Shown one piece after another: positions 1 through 8,782 of a stretch of 64,000 bases of DNA (positions are counted from its first letter, which is position 1; every line of letters starts with the position of its first letter). A program made the translations under genes and the position numbers. The notes beneath the pieces are model-generated. The model searched no databases, was not told where the DNA came from, and was given only the letters and a program-made list of their open reading frames with translations. Source of the stretch: Erwinia sp. SLM-02 (GTDB lineage Bacteria > Pseudomonadota > Gammaproteobacteria > Enterobacterales > Enterobacteriaceae); NCBI RefSeq assembly GCF_037450285.1, contig NZ_JAQISN010000002.1:744001-808000 (forward strand). The letters run 5' to 3'.

Positions 1-711
1 TTTACCCATCGACGGACGCGCGGCAACGATAATCAGGTCCGAACGCTGTAACCCGGCGGTCTTTTTATTAAGATCCTGATAGCCGGTATCCACGCCGGTT
101 ACGCCGTCGTGCGGCGTCTGGTACAGCGATTCAATACGGCTGATGGTCGCTTCGAGGATCTGATCGACGCTTTTCGGCCCTTCATCCTTGTTGGCGCGGT
201 TTTCGGCGATCTGGAACACGCGGGATTCCGCCAGATCGAGCAGATCTTCACTGCTGCGCCCCTGCGGATCGTAGCCCGCATCGGCGATTTCGTTGGCGAC
301 GGAGATCATCTCACGTACCACGGCACGTTCGCGCACGATGTCGGCATAGGCACCGATATTCGCCGCGCTTGGCGTGTTTTTCGACAGCTCGGCGAGATAG
401 GCGAAGCCGCCCACCAGGCTCAGTTCGCTTTTGGTTTCCAGTGACTCGGAAAGCGTAATCAGGTCAATGGGCTTACCCAGTTCCAGCAGGCGCTGCATTT
501 CCGCGAAGATCATGCGGTGCGGACGGCTGAAGAAGTCCTTCGCCACCACGCGTTCAGAGACGTTATCCCAGCGTTCGTTATCCAGCATTAAACCGCCCAA
601 CACCGACTGCTCAGCTTCCAGCGAGTGCGGGGGCAGCTTCAGACCTTCCATCTGGCGATCGCGCGGCTCTCGGTTTTCGAAGGATTTGTTGGTGGGTTTA
701 TTTCCTGCCAT
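1..711 (-). CDS. dnaB: Replicative DNA helicase DnaB (3' part beyond window)
   Basis: This is the N-terminal 237 codons of the hexameric helicase that unwinds DNA at the replication fork and contacts primase DnaG. The protein begins MAGNKPTNKS. The visible part covers the N-terminal helical collar domain (SVLGGLMLDNERWD, then the PHRMIF region), the linker helix, and the start of the RecA-like domain. It runs off the window inside the Walker A motif (ARPSMGK). The start is the ATG at 711, as in the E. coli protein. It is divergent from qor with about 100 bp between them, the same arrangement as in E. coli. The C-terminal ATPase motifs lie outside the window. Confidence 0.97.
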   Translation of the reverse strand, partial: MAGNKPTNKSFENREPRDRQMEGLKLPPHSLEAEQSVLGGLMLDNERWDNVSERVVAKDFFSRPHRMIFAEMQRLLELGKPIDLITLSESLETKSELSLVGGFAYLAELSKNTPSAANIGAYADIVRERAVVREMISVANEIADAGYDPQGRSSEDLLDLAESRVFQIAENRANKDEGPKSVDQILEATISRIESLYQTPHDGVTGVDTGYQDLNKKTAGLQRSDLIIVAARPSMGK

Positions 712-809
712 AGTGATGTGCTACCAAAAATCTTGTGGGGGACGCGTAAGTATACTCGTTTGCGCCGCTGCCGTCCTCCTGCATTAAGTCGTAATCCACA
801 GGAGTGAGC

Positions 810-1790
810 ATGGCAAAACGTATACAAATCAGCCAGCACGGCGGACCGGAAGTGATGCAGGCGATCGATTTTGATCCTGCCGATCCCAAGAATGGCGAGG
901 TGCAGATTGAGAATAAAGCGATAGGGATTAACTACATTGATACCTATGTGCGCAGCGGTCTGTATCCCGCTTCGCTCCCGACCGGGCTGGGCAGCGAGGC
1001 CGCCGGGATCGTCAGGCGCGTAGGGCCGGGTGTGACGGCGCTGAAGACGGGTGACCGCGTGGTTTACGCTCAGGCAACGCTGGGTGCCTACAGCGAGGTG
1101 CACAACGTGGCGGTAGACCGAGTGGCGCTGCTGCCCGATGCCATTTCGTTTGAGCAGGCGGCCGCCTCATTCCTGAAGGGCCTGACGGTCTATTATCTGC
1201 TGCGCCAGACCTATGTCGTGCAGCCCGATGAACGCTTCCTGTTCCACGCCGCTGCCGGTGGCGTTGGGCTGATTGCCTGCCAGTGGGCGAAGGCGCTGGG
1301 TGCGCATCTGATCGGCACCGTAGGCTCGGCGGAAAAAGCGCAGCGGGCGAAGGATGCCGGGGCCTGGGCCACCATAAACTATCGCCAGGAGAATATTGCC
1401 CAGCGCGTCAGCGAGCTGACCGAAGGGAAAAAGCTGCGCGTGGTGTATGACTCGGTCGGTAAAGATACCTGGGAAGCCTCGCTCGACTGCCTGCAAAGGC
1501 GCGGTCTGATGGTCAGCTTTGGCAACGCCTCCGGCCCGGTGACCGGGGTGGATCTGGGCATTCTGAACCAGAAAGGATCGCTGTACGTCACCCGCCCTTC
1601 ACTGTATGGCTACATCACCACCCGCGATGCGCTGACCCAGGCCAGCAACGAGCTGTTCTCCCTGCTGGCCAGCGGCGCGATTAAGGTGGACGTGCCGGAA
1701 TCGCAGAAGTTTGCGCTGGTGGATGCCCGTCGTGCGCACCAGGCGCTGGAAAGCCGCGTGACCCAGGGATCCAGCCTGCTCATCCCATAA
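810..1790 (+). CDS. qor: NADPH:quinone oxidoreductase Qor
   Basis: A 326-residue zeta-crystallin-like member of the medium-chain dehydrogenase/reductase family, without the zinc ligands of true alcohol dehydrogenases. It reduces quinones with NADPH in the cytoplasm. Visible features are the GroES-like N-terminal domain (NKAIGINYIDTYVRSGLYP), the nucleotide motif AAGGVG at residues 148-153, and the conserved QRRGLMVSFGN stretch. An in-frame GTG lies six bases upstream. The ATG at 810 is preferred because AGGAG at 800-804 is correctly spaced from it and the protein then aligns with E. coli Qor at its first residue. A strong hairpin terminator follows. Confidence 0.96.
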   Translation: MAKRIQISQHGGPEVMQAIDFDPADPKNGEVQIENKAIGINYIDTYVRSGLYPASLPTGLGSEAAGIVRRVGPGVTALKTGDRVVYAQATLGAYSEVHNVAVDRVALLPDAISFEQAAASFLKGLTVYYLLRQTYVVQPDERFLFHAAAGGVGLIACQWAKALGAHLIGTVGSAEKAQRAKDAGAWATINYRQENIAQRVSELTEGKKLRVVYDSVGKDTWEASLDCLQRRGLMVSFGNASGPVTGVDLGILNQKGSLYVTRPSLYGYITTRDALTQASNELFSLLASGAIKVDVPESQKFALVDARRAHQALESRVTQGSSLLIP

Positions 1791-1796
1791 AAAAAT

Positions 1797-1826
1797 GGGG
1801 CTTCCTTGCGGAAGCCCCTTTTGTTT
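1797..1826 (+). terminator. Rho-independent terminator of qor
   Basis: The arms GGGGCTTCC and GGAAGCCCC enclose a four-base loop and are followed by TTTTGTTTCTTTC. It begins six bases after the qor stop codon. From here to 2013 (about 190 bp) I see no gene or recognisable site. Confidence 0.9.
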
Positions 1827-2013
1827 CTTTCTTTTTTTAGTTCGCGCTGGGTGTAGGGTCAGCGGCGATGAATACGCTTTGTTTCAATCCAGCCATCCTG
1901 ACAGAATTTATAAGTAAAAAATATGTTTAATTGCGAATTGCGCTGAATAATGTTTCACGTTGTGATCTAAAGCGCATTCGCCCGTCGCCGATGATTACAA
2001 CCCGTTGATATCA

Positions 2014-2244
2014 TCAGAATAAACGGTTGCCGTTAGCGCCCGGTTGCTTGATATACGTCCGGTACAGCCACACCGCAGCGACCGCCAGCAGCAGCCAGGG
2101 CAACAATTTAATCACAATTGCGAACAGCCCACCGACGAACATCACCAGCGTTGCCACCACCAGTGCCGCCAGGATCCCCAGTATTGAAATACCGGTCAGC
2201 ATCAACATCAGAAAGAAACCGAGAACAAACAGGATCTCAATCAT
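2014..2244 (-). CDS. pspG: Phage shock protein G (PspG)
   Basis: A 76-residue inner-membrane effector of the phage-shock response, which protects proton-motive force under envelope stress. The protein begins MIEILFVLGFFLML and has two hydrophobic segments (about residues 2-25 and 28-62, the second probably two short passes), ending in a basic tail. It matches E. coli PspG (80 residues) closely up to KLLPWLLL and then diverges, with a slightly shorter tail. As in E. coli it lies between qor and dusA as a one-gene unit. A sigma-54-type promoter precedes it, which fits control by PspF. Confidence 0.93.
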   Translation of the reverse strand: MIEILFVLGFFLMLMLTGISILGILAALVVATLVMFVGGLFAIVIKLLPWLLLAVAAVWLYRTYIKQPGANGNRLF

Positions 2245-2278
2245 TGCACACCCCCATCAATAATCACTGGATAAGGTA

Positions 2279-2296
2279 TTACAAGAAGCGTGCCAT
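2279..2296 (-). promoter_or_regulatory. Sigma-54 promoter of pspG
   Basis: On the minus strand the sequence is TGGCACGCTTCTTGTA. This fits the -24/-12 consensus TGGCACG-N4-TTGC with one change in the -12 element (TTGT). It lies 35 bp upstream of the pspG start codon. PspF-dependent pspG is a known sigma-54 target in E. coli. The upstream activator sites were not resolved. Confidence 0.82.
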
Positions 2297-2337
2297 AACG
2301 GAGTTAAAGGTAATTCGTTGAATTTTATCAGGAAGGA

Positions 2338-2365
2338 TTGACCAGACTAAAAAGAGCCTGGTCAA
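2338..2365 (-). terminator. Hairpin downstream of dusA
   Basis: The inverted repeat TTGACCAG / CTGGTCAA lies 17 bp after the dusA stop codon, with an A/T-rich loop. On the minus strand it is not followed by a clear U-run, so it may be a weak terminator or only an mRNA end-protecting hairpin. Confidence 0.45.
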
Positions 2366-2381
2366 TTTAATCAATCTGTGG

Positions 2382-3377
2382 TCAGGCGTTAACCACGATC
2401 TTATCGGCCACCAGCGACAACGCCTGCTCGACCACTTCAACGCCCGCACCGGCTTTGTGCGCGTTTTCACTCAGATAGCGGCGCCACTGGCGCGCACCGG
2501 GAATGCCCTGGAACAGACCCAGCATATGGCGAGTGACATGGCCCAGATAGGTGCCCGAAGCCAGCTCACGCTCAATGTAAGGATACATTGCACGAACGAC
2601 CGCCACGGAATCGGCGACTGGCTGGCTGCTGCCAAACAGCTCGCCGTCAACGTGGGCCAGCAGCCCCGGATTTTGATAGGCTTCACGCCCTACCATAACG
2701 CCGTCCAGATGCTGCAGATGGATCTTCGCTTCCGCCAGTGATTTCACGCCGCCGTTCAGCGACATCGTCAGATGGGGGAAGTCACGCTTCAGCTGATAAA
2801 CCCGCTCGTAGTCCAGCGGTGGAATTTCGCGGTTCTCTTTCGGGCTGAGGCCGGAAAGCCAGGCTTTGCGTGCGTGAATAATAAACGTCTCGCAGCCTCC
2901 CTCTTCCGACACCCTGCGGATAAAGTCGCAGAGGAATTCATAGCTGTCCTGGTCATCAATGCCGATGCGGGTTTTCACCGTAACCGGAATCGAGACCACG
3001 TCGCGCATGGCTTTGATGCAGTCGGCAACCAGCTGCGCTTCGCCCATCAGGCAGGCGCCAAAGCGACCATTCTGCACGCGGTCTGACGGGCAGCCGACGT
3101 TGAGGTTCACTTCGTTGTAGCCGCGCTCTTCCGCCAGCTTCGCGCACTGCGCCAGCGCGGCCGGATCGCTGCCGCCCAGCTGAAGCGCAACCGGCTGCTC
3201 CTCCTGGCTGTAGGCCAGATAGTCACCCTTGCCGTGGATAATCGCCCCGGTGGTCACCATTTCGGTGTAAAGCAGGCTCTGACGGGTCAGCTGGCGATGG
3301 AAATAACGGCAGTGGCGATCGGTCCAGTCAAGCATCGGAGCGATGGAGAAGCGATGTGCAGGGAATTTTTCGGTCAT
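2382..3377 (-). CDS. dusA: tRNA-dihydrouridine(20/20a) synthase DusA
   Basis: A 331-residue flavoenzyme that uses NADPH to reduce uridine 20 and 20a in the D-loop of tRNA. The FMN-binding TIM barrel is recognisable from APMLDWTDRHCRYF at the N-terminus. The family motif NVGCPSDRVQNGRFG holds the catalytic Cys at residue 96. Further conserved stretches are TVKTRIGIDDQDSY and the C-terminal helical domain RHMLGLFQGIPGARQWRRYL. Length and sequence match E. coli DusA. It is divergent from zur. In E. coli yjbM and yjbL lie between zur and dusA; they are absent here. Confidence 0.97.
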   Translation of the reverse strand: MTEKFPAHRFSIAPMLDWTDRHCRYFHRQLTRQSLLYTEMVTTGAIIHGKGDYLAYSQEEQPVALQLGGSDPAALAQCAKLAEERGYNEVNLNVGCPSDRVQNGRFGACLMGEAQLVADCIKAMRDVVSIPVTVKTRIGIDDQDSYEFLCDFIRRVSEEGGCETFIIHARKAWLSGLSPKENREIPPLDYERVYQLKRDFPHLTMSLNGGVKSLAEAKIHLQHLDGVMVGREAYQNPGLLAHVDGELFGSSQPVADSVAVVRAMYPYIERELASGTYLGHVTRHMLGLFQGIPGARQWRRYLSENAHKAGAGVEVVEQALSLVADKIVVNA

Positions 3378-3564
3378 GAAAAGCGCTAACTCTGTAGTCA
3401 GAAATAAAATGGGGTGACGATATTGTGGGCAATGATAGCACGACTGGCAGAGCAGTCCTATTCTCCCGGAATTTCGGGCGATAGAGACGTGGAAACGACG
3501 GCAAATTCGGCGTTTTGTGGCAGACGTGATAAAATAACACCTTGATCATGCCTGAGGGAAAACG

Positions 3565-4080
3565 ATGAATATTACCAGTGCCGAAAAAATCCTGTCGCAG
3601 GCGGAAGTCATTTGTCAGCAGCGCAGCGTGCGGCTGACCCCGCAGCGTATGGAAGTACTGCGCCTGATGACCGAGCACAACGCTTCAATCAGCGCCTACG
3701 ATTTGCTGGATTTACTTCGGGCATCTGAACCTCAGGCCAAACCGCCTACCGTTTACCGGGCGCTGGATTTCCTGCTGGAGCAGGGGTTTATTCACCGCGT
3801 GGAATCGACCAACAGCTACGTGGTCTGCCATCACTTCGAAGAGCCGTCGCACACTTCCGCGATGCTGATCTGCGATCGCTGCGGTTCAGTGGCCGAGCAG
3901 CATGCGGATGGCGTAGAAGAGATCCTTAAAAAGCTGGCGCAGAAAACCGGTTTTACCCTGGCCCACAGCGTGATTGAAGCACACGGTTTTTGCCAGCGGT
4001 GCAGCGAAGTGGAAGCCTGTACCCATCAGGATGCCTGCGACCACGACCACAGCGTGCCGGGCAAAAAACGCGGGCGCTGA
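3565..4080 (+). CDS. zur: Zinc uptake regulator Zur
   Basis: A 171-residue Fur-family repressor. With zinc bound it represses znuABC and other zinc-acquisition genes. The winged helix spans roughly residues 20-85 (RLTPQRMEVLRLM, then PPTVYRALDFL). The structural zinc site is intact: Cys103 and Cys106 in CDRC, and Cys143 and Cys146 in CQRC. A histidine-rich tail (CDHDH) follows. All four cysteines match E. coli Zur in position. It is transcribed alone and followed by a strong terminator. Confidence 0.97.
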   Translation: MNITSAEKILSQAEVICQQRSVRLTPQRMEVLRLMTEHNASISAYDLLDLLRASEPQAKPPTVYRALDFLLEQGFIHRVESTNSYVVCHHFEEPSHTSAMLICDRCGSVAEQHADGVEEILKKLAQKTGFTLAHSVIEAHGFCQRCSEVEACTHQDACDHDHSVPGKKRGR

Positions 4081-4102
4081 GCATAAGGCTGTTAAATCAA
4101 TC

Positions 4103-4128
4103 AAAAAGCCCTCCAGAGAGGGCTTTTT
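4103..4128 (+). terminator. Rho-independent terminator of zur
   Basis: The perfect inverted repeat AAAAAGCCCTC / GAGGGCTTTTT has a four-base loop. The A and T runs let it work in both directions, so it may also end the facing SDR gene at 4160-4936. Confidence 0.9.
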
Positions 4129-4159
4129 AGAATACGGCTCTATAACGGTATCAATGATA

Positions 4160-4936
4160 TCAGCTATTATTTTTTGCTACCCAGGCATCTTTCTGAATTG
4201 TTTTAATGGTATCTTCAAACTCTTTAGGGAAAACATTACGAACGTAAGCGCGGTCGTCTAAAATCACATCAACCATCTCTTTTATATCCTGATACTGATC
4301 GTACTGAGGCATAGTAAAAGTAACGCCATCATGGTCAATTATTGCCGTGCTTTTATCATACCAGTTATAAAAAGCTTCCAGCTGCACATCGTTAAATCCT
4401 GTTTTGTACGGCGCCGGATTTATTGTTGATACAGAGATCCCAAAAGGTTTCAATTCCAGTTGTAGCGTTTCGGCAATAGATTCTAATGCATGTTTAGATG
4501 CGGTGTAAGCACCCGTAAAGTTAGTTGATAAAAAACCGGCTACAGATGAGACGAAAACAATCCTGCCGCTTTTTCTTTCGGTGAACTTCCTCAGGAAAGC
4601 TTTAGTGAATGACAGTGTTCCAAATACGTTAATATCAAATTGCTTTCTGAATACAGAATCAGGCATATCAACGATGGAACCCCCTTCACCGATTCCCGCA
4701 TTGTTTACTAAAATATCGATATCGAGTTTAGATGCGTAGTTCACATCGATAGGGTCGGTTATATCTACTTTAATAACATTGATTGATACATTATGCTTCG
4801 CGGCTTCTTCCCGGAGTGGGTATAACTGGCTTGGCAATTCAACTGCTGCATAGACATTATGCCCTCTTTTCGCCAACTCGATAGAATAGAACTTTCCAAA
4901 ACCTGTTCCAGCTCCGGTGATCAATATATTTTTCAT
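4160..4936 (-). CDS. Short-chain dehydrogenase/reductase, substrate unknown
   Basis: A 258-residue classical SDR. The cofactor glycine motif TGAGTGFG is at residues 7-14, NNAG at 78-81, a serine pair at 130-131, and the catalytic Tyr144 and Lys148 in YTASK, so the active site looks intact. The acidic residue after beta-2 that would mark NAD preference is not obvious (VYAAVEL). The gene is clearly richer in A and T than its neighbours and lies between zur and yjbJ, where E. coli has no gene. Lateral acquisition is therefore likely. It resembles sequences annotated only as SDR oxidoreductase; I do not assign a substrate. The upstream AGAGAA is a weak ribosome-binding site. Confidence 0.9.
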   Translation of the reverse strand: MKNILITGAGTGFGKFYSIELAKRGHNVYAAVELPSQLYPLREEAAKHNVSINVIKVDITDPIDVNYASKLDIDILVNNAGIGEGGSIVDMPDSVFRKQFDINVFGTLSFTKAFLRKFTERKSGRIVFVSSVAGFLSTNFTGAYTASKHALESIAETLQLELKPFGISVSTINPAPYKTGFNDVQLEAFYNWYDKSTAIIDHDGVTFTMPQYDQYQDIKEMVDVILDDRAYVRNVFPKEFEDTIKTIQKDAWVAKNNS

Positions 4937-5704
4937 AATTATTCTCTATTAACATTTAAATATGCATGAAATATTTCAGGGGATATATTTACAGCAAAAC
5001 CACTGCGATATTCACGATCATATTTTTCCTGGATAAATTAATCTTCACACGATTTTATTTTTCAATAGTTCATACTGCGGGGTGTTGCCCCTGGTTTATA
5101 TAAAAGTTCAGCGGAATATTTATCCGGAATGAGTAGTAACATCCACTGAATTCTTTAACCAGCGATTATATTTCCGGCACTATCAGAAATACAACCTCCA
5201 TAGTAATCACAAACCATCAGATATTTTTATCCAAAAGAGCTAAACTTACGGCACTCAACTTAAAACGGACATTAACACACCGAAAAATAACATTTATTAT
5301 AAACTTTCCAAAAATGAGCTTATAAAAGTTATATTTTAATGTGATTAATATAAAAATAATTAAATATTCACTTCCAGAATAGTGATGTCCCGCATGTGTA
5401 GAAAAAACAGGTGGCATCGATGATTATCTCAAGTTCTATCAGGTTGGGGGGCATATCTGACAAGGGTGTGGGATTAATTGGAGGAAGGTCAATAACGGAA
5501 GATAAGGAGGCGGTCAACGATGATGCAGAGATTAGCGAAGCTTTGATAACGGTCTGCGATAAAGAGATGACGTGGACTCTGTCCACTGCGTCGCGGTCTG
5601 ACAATGATTTCGGCTGGGGAGGTATCCGGGTTATTCGCAGCGATTTATTGGGGCGGCACGCTCCGTGTGCCTCAGGGTAGGAGCTTCATCCTGAAAAGAC
5701 GTGC
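4937..5704. other. AT-rich intergenic stretch without a convincing gene
   Basis: 768 bp between the SDR gene and yjbJ. Positions 4937-5400 are very AT-rich. From about 5400 the composition returns to normal. Two overlapping opposite open frames exist at 5368-5604 (minus, 78 codons) and 5411-5680 (plus, 89 codons). Neither has a recognisable domain, a good ribosome-binding site or clear codon bias, and they cannot both be genes. It is probably the upstream region of the SDR gene plus a decayed remnant. Confidence 0.5.
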
Positions 5705-5914
5705 TTACCAGCGATGGTTGTTGCGGCTTTCCCAGTCGCTCAGTTCCTTCTCGGCCTGATCTTTCTGGTAGCCATAACGTTCCTGAATCTTACCGACCAG
5801 CTGGTCGCGTTTACCCTCGACCACCGTCAAATCATCATCGGTGAGCTTGCCCCACTGCTCTTTGACTTTCCCTTTGAACTGCTTCCAGTTGCCGCTGACT
5901 TCGTCGTTATTCAT
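5705..5914 (-). CDS. yjbJ: CsbD-family stress protein YjbJ
   Basis: A 69-residue acidic, hydrophilic protein of the CsbD family. It begins MNNDEVSGNWKQFKGKVKEQWGKLT and carries the family repeat pattern GKxxExWGxLTDDDL, with E. coli YjbJ the same length. These proteins are abundant in stationary phase and under general stress, but their molecular role is unknown. A good ribosome-binding site (AGGAG) precedes the ATG. It lies next to dinF as in E. coli. Confidence 0.94.
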   Translation of the reverse strand: MNNDEVSGNWKQFKGKVKEQWGKLTDDDLTVVEGKRDQLVGKIQERYGYQKDQAEKELSDWESRNNHRW

Positions 5915-6094
5915 AACAGACTCCTTCTGGCTGAGATTAATGGTCTGGAATATTTCTATTCGTCACTCCGCTCAATAACCAGATAATTATCTGACTAAAT
6001 GCTGAACTTACAGATAATTGTAGTGCAAATTTGGCAACGTGCCGCGAATGGAGCAATCTGCGGGCTGTCAGGGTCGAAGATTTACCGCCGAATA

Positions 6095-6123
6095 CAGAAA
6101 AAAGCCTGCCCGTTCAGCAGGCT
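6095..6123 (-). terminator. Terminator of the lexA-dinF unit
   Basis: The inverted repeat AGCCTGC / GCAGGCT with a seven-base loop is followed on the minus strand by TTTTTCTG. It lies about 40 bp past the dinF stop codon. Confidence 0.8.
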
Positions 6124-6159
6124 GACGATGACGACGGAATACGTAAGCAAATATGTCCA

Positions 6160-7488
6160 TCAGCGTGATGAGTCAAACCAGGTGCCGTTACGCCAGTGCC
6201 GCTGCCAGATAAACCACAGGCTGATACCGCGCAGCAGCAGGAATACCGTTACCGCCAGCCACAGCCCGTGATTGCCCAGCAGCGGGACGGTAAACAGCGT
6301 CAGCCCAAACCCCGCCGCGGCAACCACCATACTGTTGCGCATTTCGCTGGCGCGGGTGGCCCCGATAAACATGCCGTCCAGCAGATAGCAGCCTACGCCG
6401 GCCAGCGGCATCAGCACCTGCCACCCTAAATAGCGATCGGCCAGCTCCTGTAGCGGTTCAAGTGAGGTAAGCAGCGCCACGATATGCTCCCCGCCCAGGG
6501 CATAAATCAGCGAAAACGCCAGTGCCACAACCCCGGACTGACGGCAGGCAGCGTGCCAGACGCTGAGCAGCTGCTGGCTGTTTCCGGCACCGTAGGCTTC
6601 TCCTGAGCAAGCCTCGACCGCATAGGCGAAACCGTCCAGCGCATAGGCGGTGAAGGTCAGAAACATCAGCAGCACCGCATTGACGGCAACAATATCGCTG
6701 CCCAGCCGCGCGCCGAAAATCGTCAGTGAGGCAAAGCACACCTGCAGCAGCAGCGAACGCAGCATAATGTCGCGGTTCAACCGCAGCAGGCGTGCCAGAT
6801 TGCCGCGCCAGGCGTTGAGCAGCAGGCGCAGCGACAGGCCGCGCATCACCATCACCCGCCAGACCAGCAGCAGACCTACCAGCAGACTGACGTATTCCGC
6901 AATAGCCGTCGCCGCCGCCGCGCCCTGCACGCCCCACTTCAGGCCGATAACAAACCACAGATCCAGCAGGATATTCACCAGATTGCCCACCACCAGCAGG
7001 ATCACCGGCGCACGGGCATACTGCACGCCCAGCAGCCAGCCGAGCAGAACCAGGTTTGCCAGCGTGGCGGGCGCACTGAGCCAGCGGATCTGCATAAATA
7101 AATCGGCCTGATGCAGCACGTCCTCGCTGCCGCCGGTCAATCCCAACGCCAGATGGGTCAGCGGCGCTTTCAGCACAATAAACGTGATGCCGGCCAGCAG
7201 TGCCAGCAGCAGCGGCTGCATTAGCGCCCGCGCCAGAGCGAGCTTGTCGTTTGCGCCAAACGCCTGTGCGGTCAGCCCGGTGGTGCTCATGCGTAAGAAC
7301 AGCAGCAGCATAAACAGGAAGCTGGTGATAGTCGTACCAATCGCCACGCCGCCGAGGTAGGTCGGGCTATCAAGATGGCCAATAACGGCAGTATCAACCA
7401 GCCCGAGCAGCGGCACGGTAATATTGGAGAGGATCATCGGCAGCGCCAGCCGCCAGAGATTTTTATCGGCAGCCGTCAGCAGTCGCAT
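6160..7488 (-). CDS. dinF: MATE-family efflux transporter DinF
   Basis: A 442-residue inner-membrane protein with about twelve hydrophobic segments in two MATE repeats. It begins MRLLTAADKNLWRLALPMILSN, and VDTAVIGHL in the first repeat is typical of the DinF subfamily. DinF is an SOS-induced cation-coupled exporter linked to protection against oxidative stress and bile salts in E. coli. It follows lexA in the same direction with an 81-bp gap and no terminator, so it should be co-transcribed and LexA-controlled. Confidence 0.95.
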   Translation of the reverse strand: MRLLTAADKNLWRLALPMILSNITVPLLGLVDTAVIGHLDSPTYLGGVAIGTTITSFLFMLLLFLRMSTTGLTAQAFGANDKLALARALMQPLLLALLAGITFIVLKAPLTHLALGLTGGSEDVLHQADLFMQIRWLSAPATLANLVLLGWLLGVQYARAPVILLVVGNLVNILLDLWFVIGLKWGVQGAAAATAIAEYVSLLVGLLLVWRVMVMRGLSLRLLLNAWRGNLARLLRLNRDIMLRSLLLQVCFASLTIFGARLGSDIVAVNAVLLMFLTFTAYALDGFAYAVEACSGEAYGAGNSQQLLSVWHAACRQSGVVALAFSLIYALGGEHIVALLTSLEPLQELADRYLGWQVLMPLAGVGCYLLDGMFIGATRASEMRNSMVVAAAGFGLTLFTVPLLGNHGLWLAVTVFLLLRGISLWFIWQRHWRNGTWFDSSR

Positions 7489-7569
7489 CGTGTTTCAACC
7501 GGAAGCAGGGAGTGATTAGAGATCGCAAAAACGCGCCGCAGAGGGCGACGCGTCATATTCGGTGGGGGA

Positions 7570-8178
7570 TTACAGCCAGTTGCCGTTGCGGATAACACCG
7601 ACGGCCAGGCCTTCAATGGTCAGCGTCTGCTGACGCAGATCGACAACAATCGGCTGAAACTCACTGTTTTCCGGCAGCAGATGAACGATGTTCCCCTGCT
7701 TCTTCAGGCGCTTAACGGTCACTTCGTCATCAATACGCGCTACGACCACCTGGCCGTTACGCACGTCTTCCGTTTTGTGAACCGCCAGCAGATCGCCGTC
7801 CATAATGCCGATATCCTTCATCGACATGCCGCTGACGCGCAGCAGGAAATCGGCGTTGGGCTTGAACAGTTCCGGGTCAACCGAGTAGTGCCCTTCGATA
7901 TGCTGTTCGGCCAGCAGGGGTTCGCCAGCGGCAACGCGGCCAATCAGCGGCAGGCCGTCGGCCTCTTCCATCATCAGGCGAATACCGCGAGATGCGCCGG
8001 AAACGATCTCGATCACGCCCTTCCTGGCCAGCGCCTTCAGGTGTTCTTCAGCAGCATTTGGGGAACGGAAGCCGAGCTGCGAGGCGATTTCTGCCCGCGT
8101 CGGCGGCATACCGGTCTGGTTAATGTGGTCGCGAATCAGGTCGTAAACCTGCTGCTGCCGTGCCGTTAGTGCTTTCAT
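7570..8178 (-). CDS. lexA: SOS repressor LexA
   Basis: The 202-residue SOS repressor, the same length as in E. coli. The N-terminal winged helix (MPPTRAEIASQLGFRSPNAAEEHLKAL) binds operators. The C-terminal S24-type domain carries the self-cleavage Ala84-Gly85 bond, Ser119 (SGMSM) and Lys156 (VTVKRL), all in their E. coli positions. An open frame continues upstream to 8319, but the ATG at 8178 gives the family length and places both operators just upstream. dinF follows in the same transcript. Confidence 0.98.
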   Translation of the reverse strand: MKALTARQQQVYDLIRDHINQTGMPPTRAEIASQLGFRSPNAAEEHLKALARKGVIEIVSGASRGIRLMMEEADGLPLIGRVAAGEPLLAEQHIEGHYSVDPELFKPNADFLLRVSGMSMKDIGIMDGDLLAVHKTEDVRNGQVVVARIDDEVTVKRLKKQGNIVHLLPENSEFQPIVVDLRQQTLTIEGLAVGVIRNGNWL

Positions 8179-8186
8179 CCCGCCCC

Positions 8187-8222
8187 CTGGTTGTTTATAC
8201 AGTCGACTGTGAGTATATACAG
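8187..8222 (-). promoter_or_regulatory. Two LexA (SOS) boxes of lexA
   Basis: On the minus strand the first box is CTGTATATACTCACAG (8207-8222), a full CTGT-N8-ACAG match. The second is CTGTATAAACAACCAG (8187-8202), with one deviation in the last half-site. They are 20 bp apart, as in the autoregulated E. coli lexA promoter. Confidence 0.93.
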
Positions 8223-8285
8223 GTATTTGCGTGTTGAAAACCCAAAGCTGGCTAAAAAACAGCAGTTTGTTGAATTTTGGAAAAC

Positions 8286-8654
8286 CTATCGCAAATGTGA
8301 AATCAGCAGCATTACCCACACGAAAATTGCCAATAAGATACTGAGCAAGACGGCAGCAGAGCCCATGTCTTTGGCCCGACCGGCCAGCGGATGAATCTCC
8401 GTGCCGATACGGTCAACGACGGCCTCAATGGCGCTGTTGAGGATTTCGACGATAATCACCATCACCACCGAGCCGATCAGCAGCACGCGGGTAACGGCGT
8501 CGACGTCCAGCCAGCAGGCAATAAGAATGGCGATAATAGCGGCGACCGCTTCCTGGCGAAATGCCGCTTCATGTTGCCAGGCAGCACGTATACCTTTCCA
8601 GGAATAGCCTGCTGCTTTTACAATTCGAGTCAGTCCGGTGGCGTTATTTGCCAT
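8286..8654 (-). CDS. dgkA: Diacylglycerol kinase DgkA
   Basis: A 122-residue integral inner-membrane kinase that phosphorylates diacylglycerol left by membrane-derived oligosaccharide synthesis, returning it to phospholipid. It has three transmembrane segments. The signature EILNSAIEAVVDRIG carries the catalytic and metal-binding Glu and Asn residues. The ATG at 8654 (MANNATGLTRIVKAAGYSWKG) gives the E. coli length. It is divergent from plsB. Confidence 0.97.
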   Translation of the reverse strand: MANNATGLTRIVKAAGYSWKGIRAAWQHEAAFRQEAVAAIIAILIACWLDVDAVTRVLLIGSVVMVIIVEILNSAIEAVVDRIGTEIHPLAGRAKDMGSAAVLLSILLAIFVWVMLLISHLR

Positions 8655-8782
8655 GTTCAGGGAACCCTTTGGAAAGTTAAACGTCAATGAGAGGGTGTAG
8701 CACATTTTGCAACACCACAGATTCTGTTAGCGCTTTCTGGTATGCTTGCGGCGCTTTGCTAACAAGAGGCTTCATGTTGTCT

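Noticed and set aside
5368..5680. Two overlapping opposite small open frames upstream of yjbJ
   Set aside because: No domain, poor start signals and mutually exclusive; not supported as genes.
8179..8319. N-terminal extension of LexA
   Set aside because: It would read through the LexA operators; the ATG at 8178 gives the exact family length.
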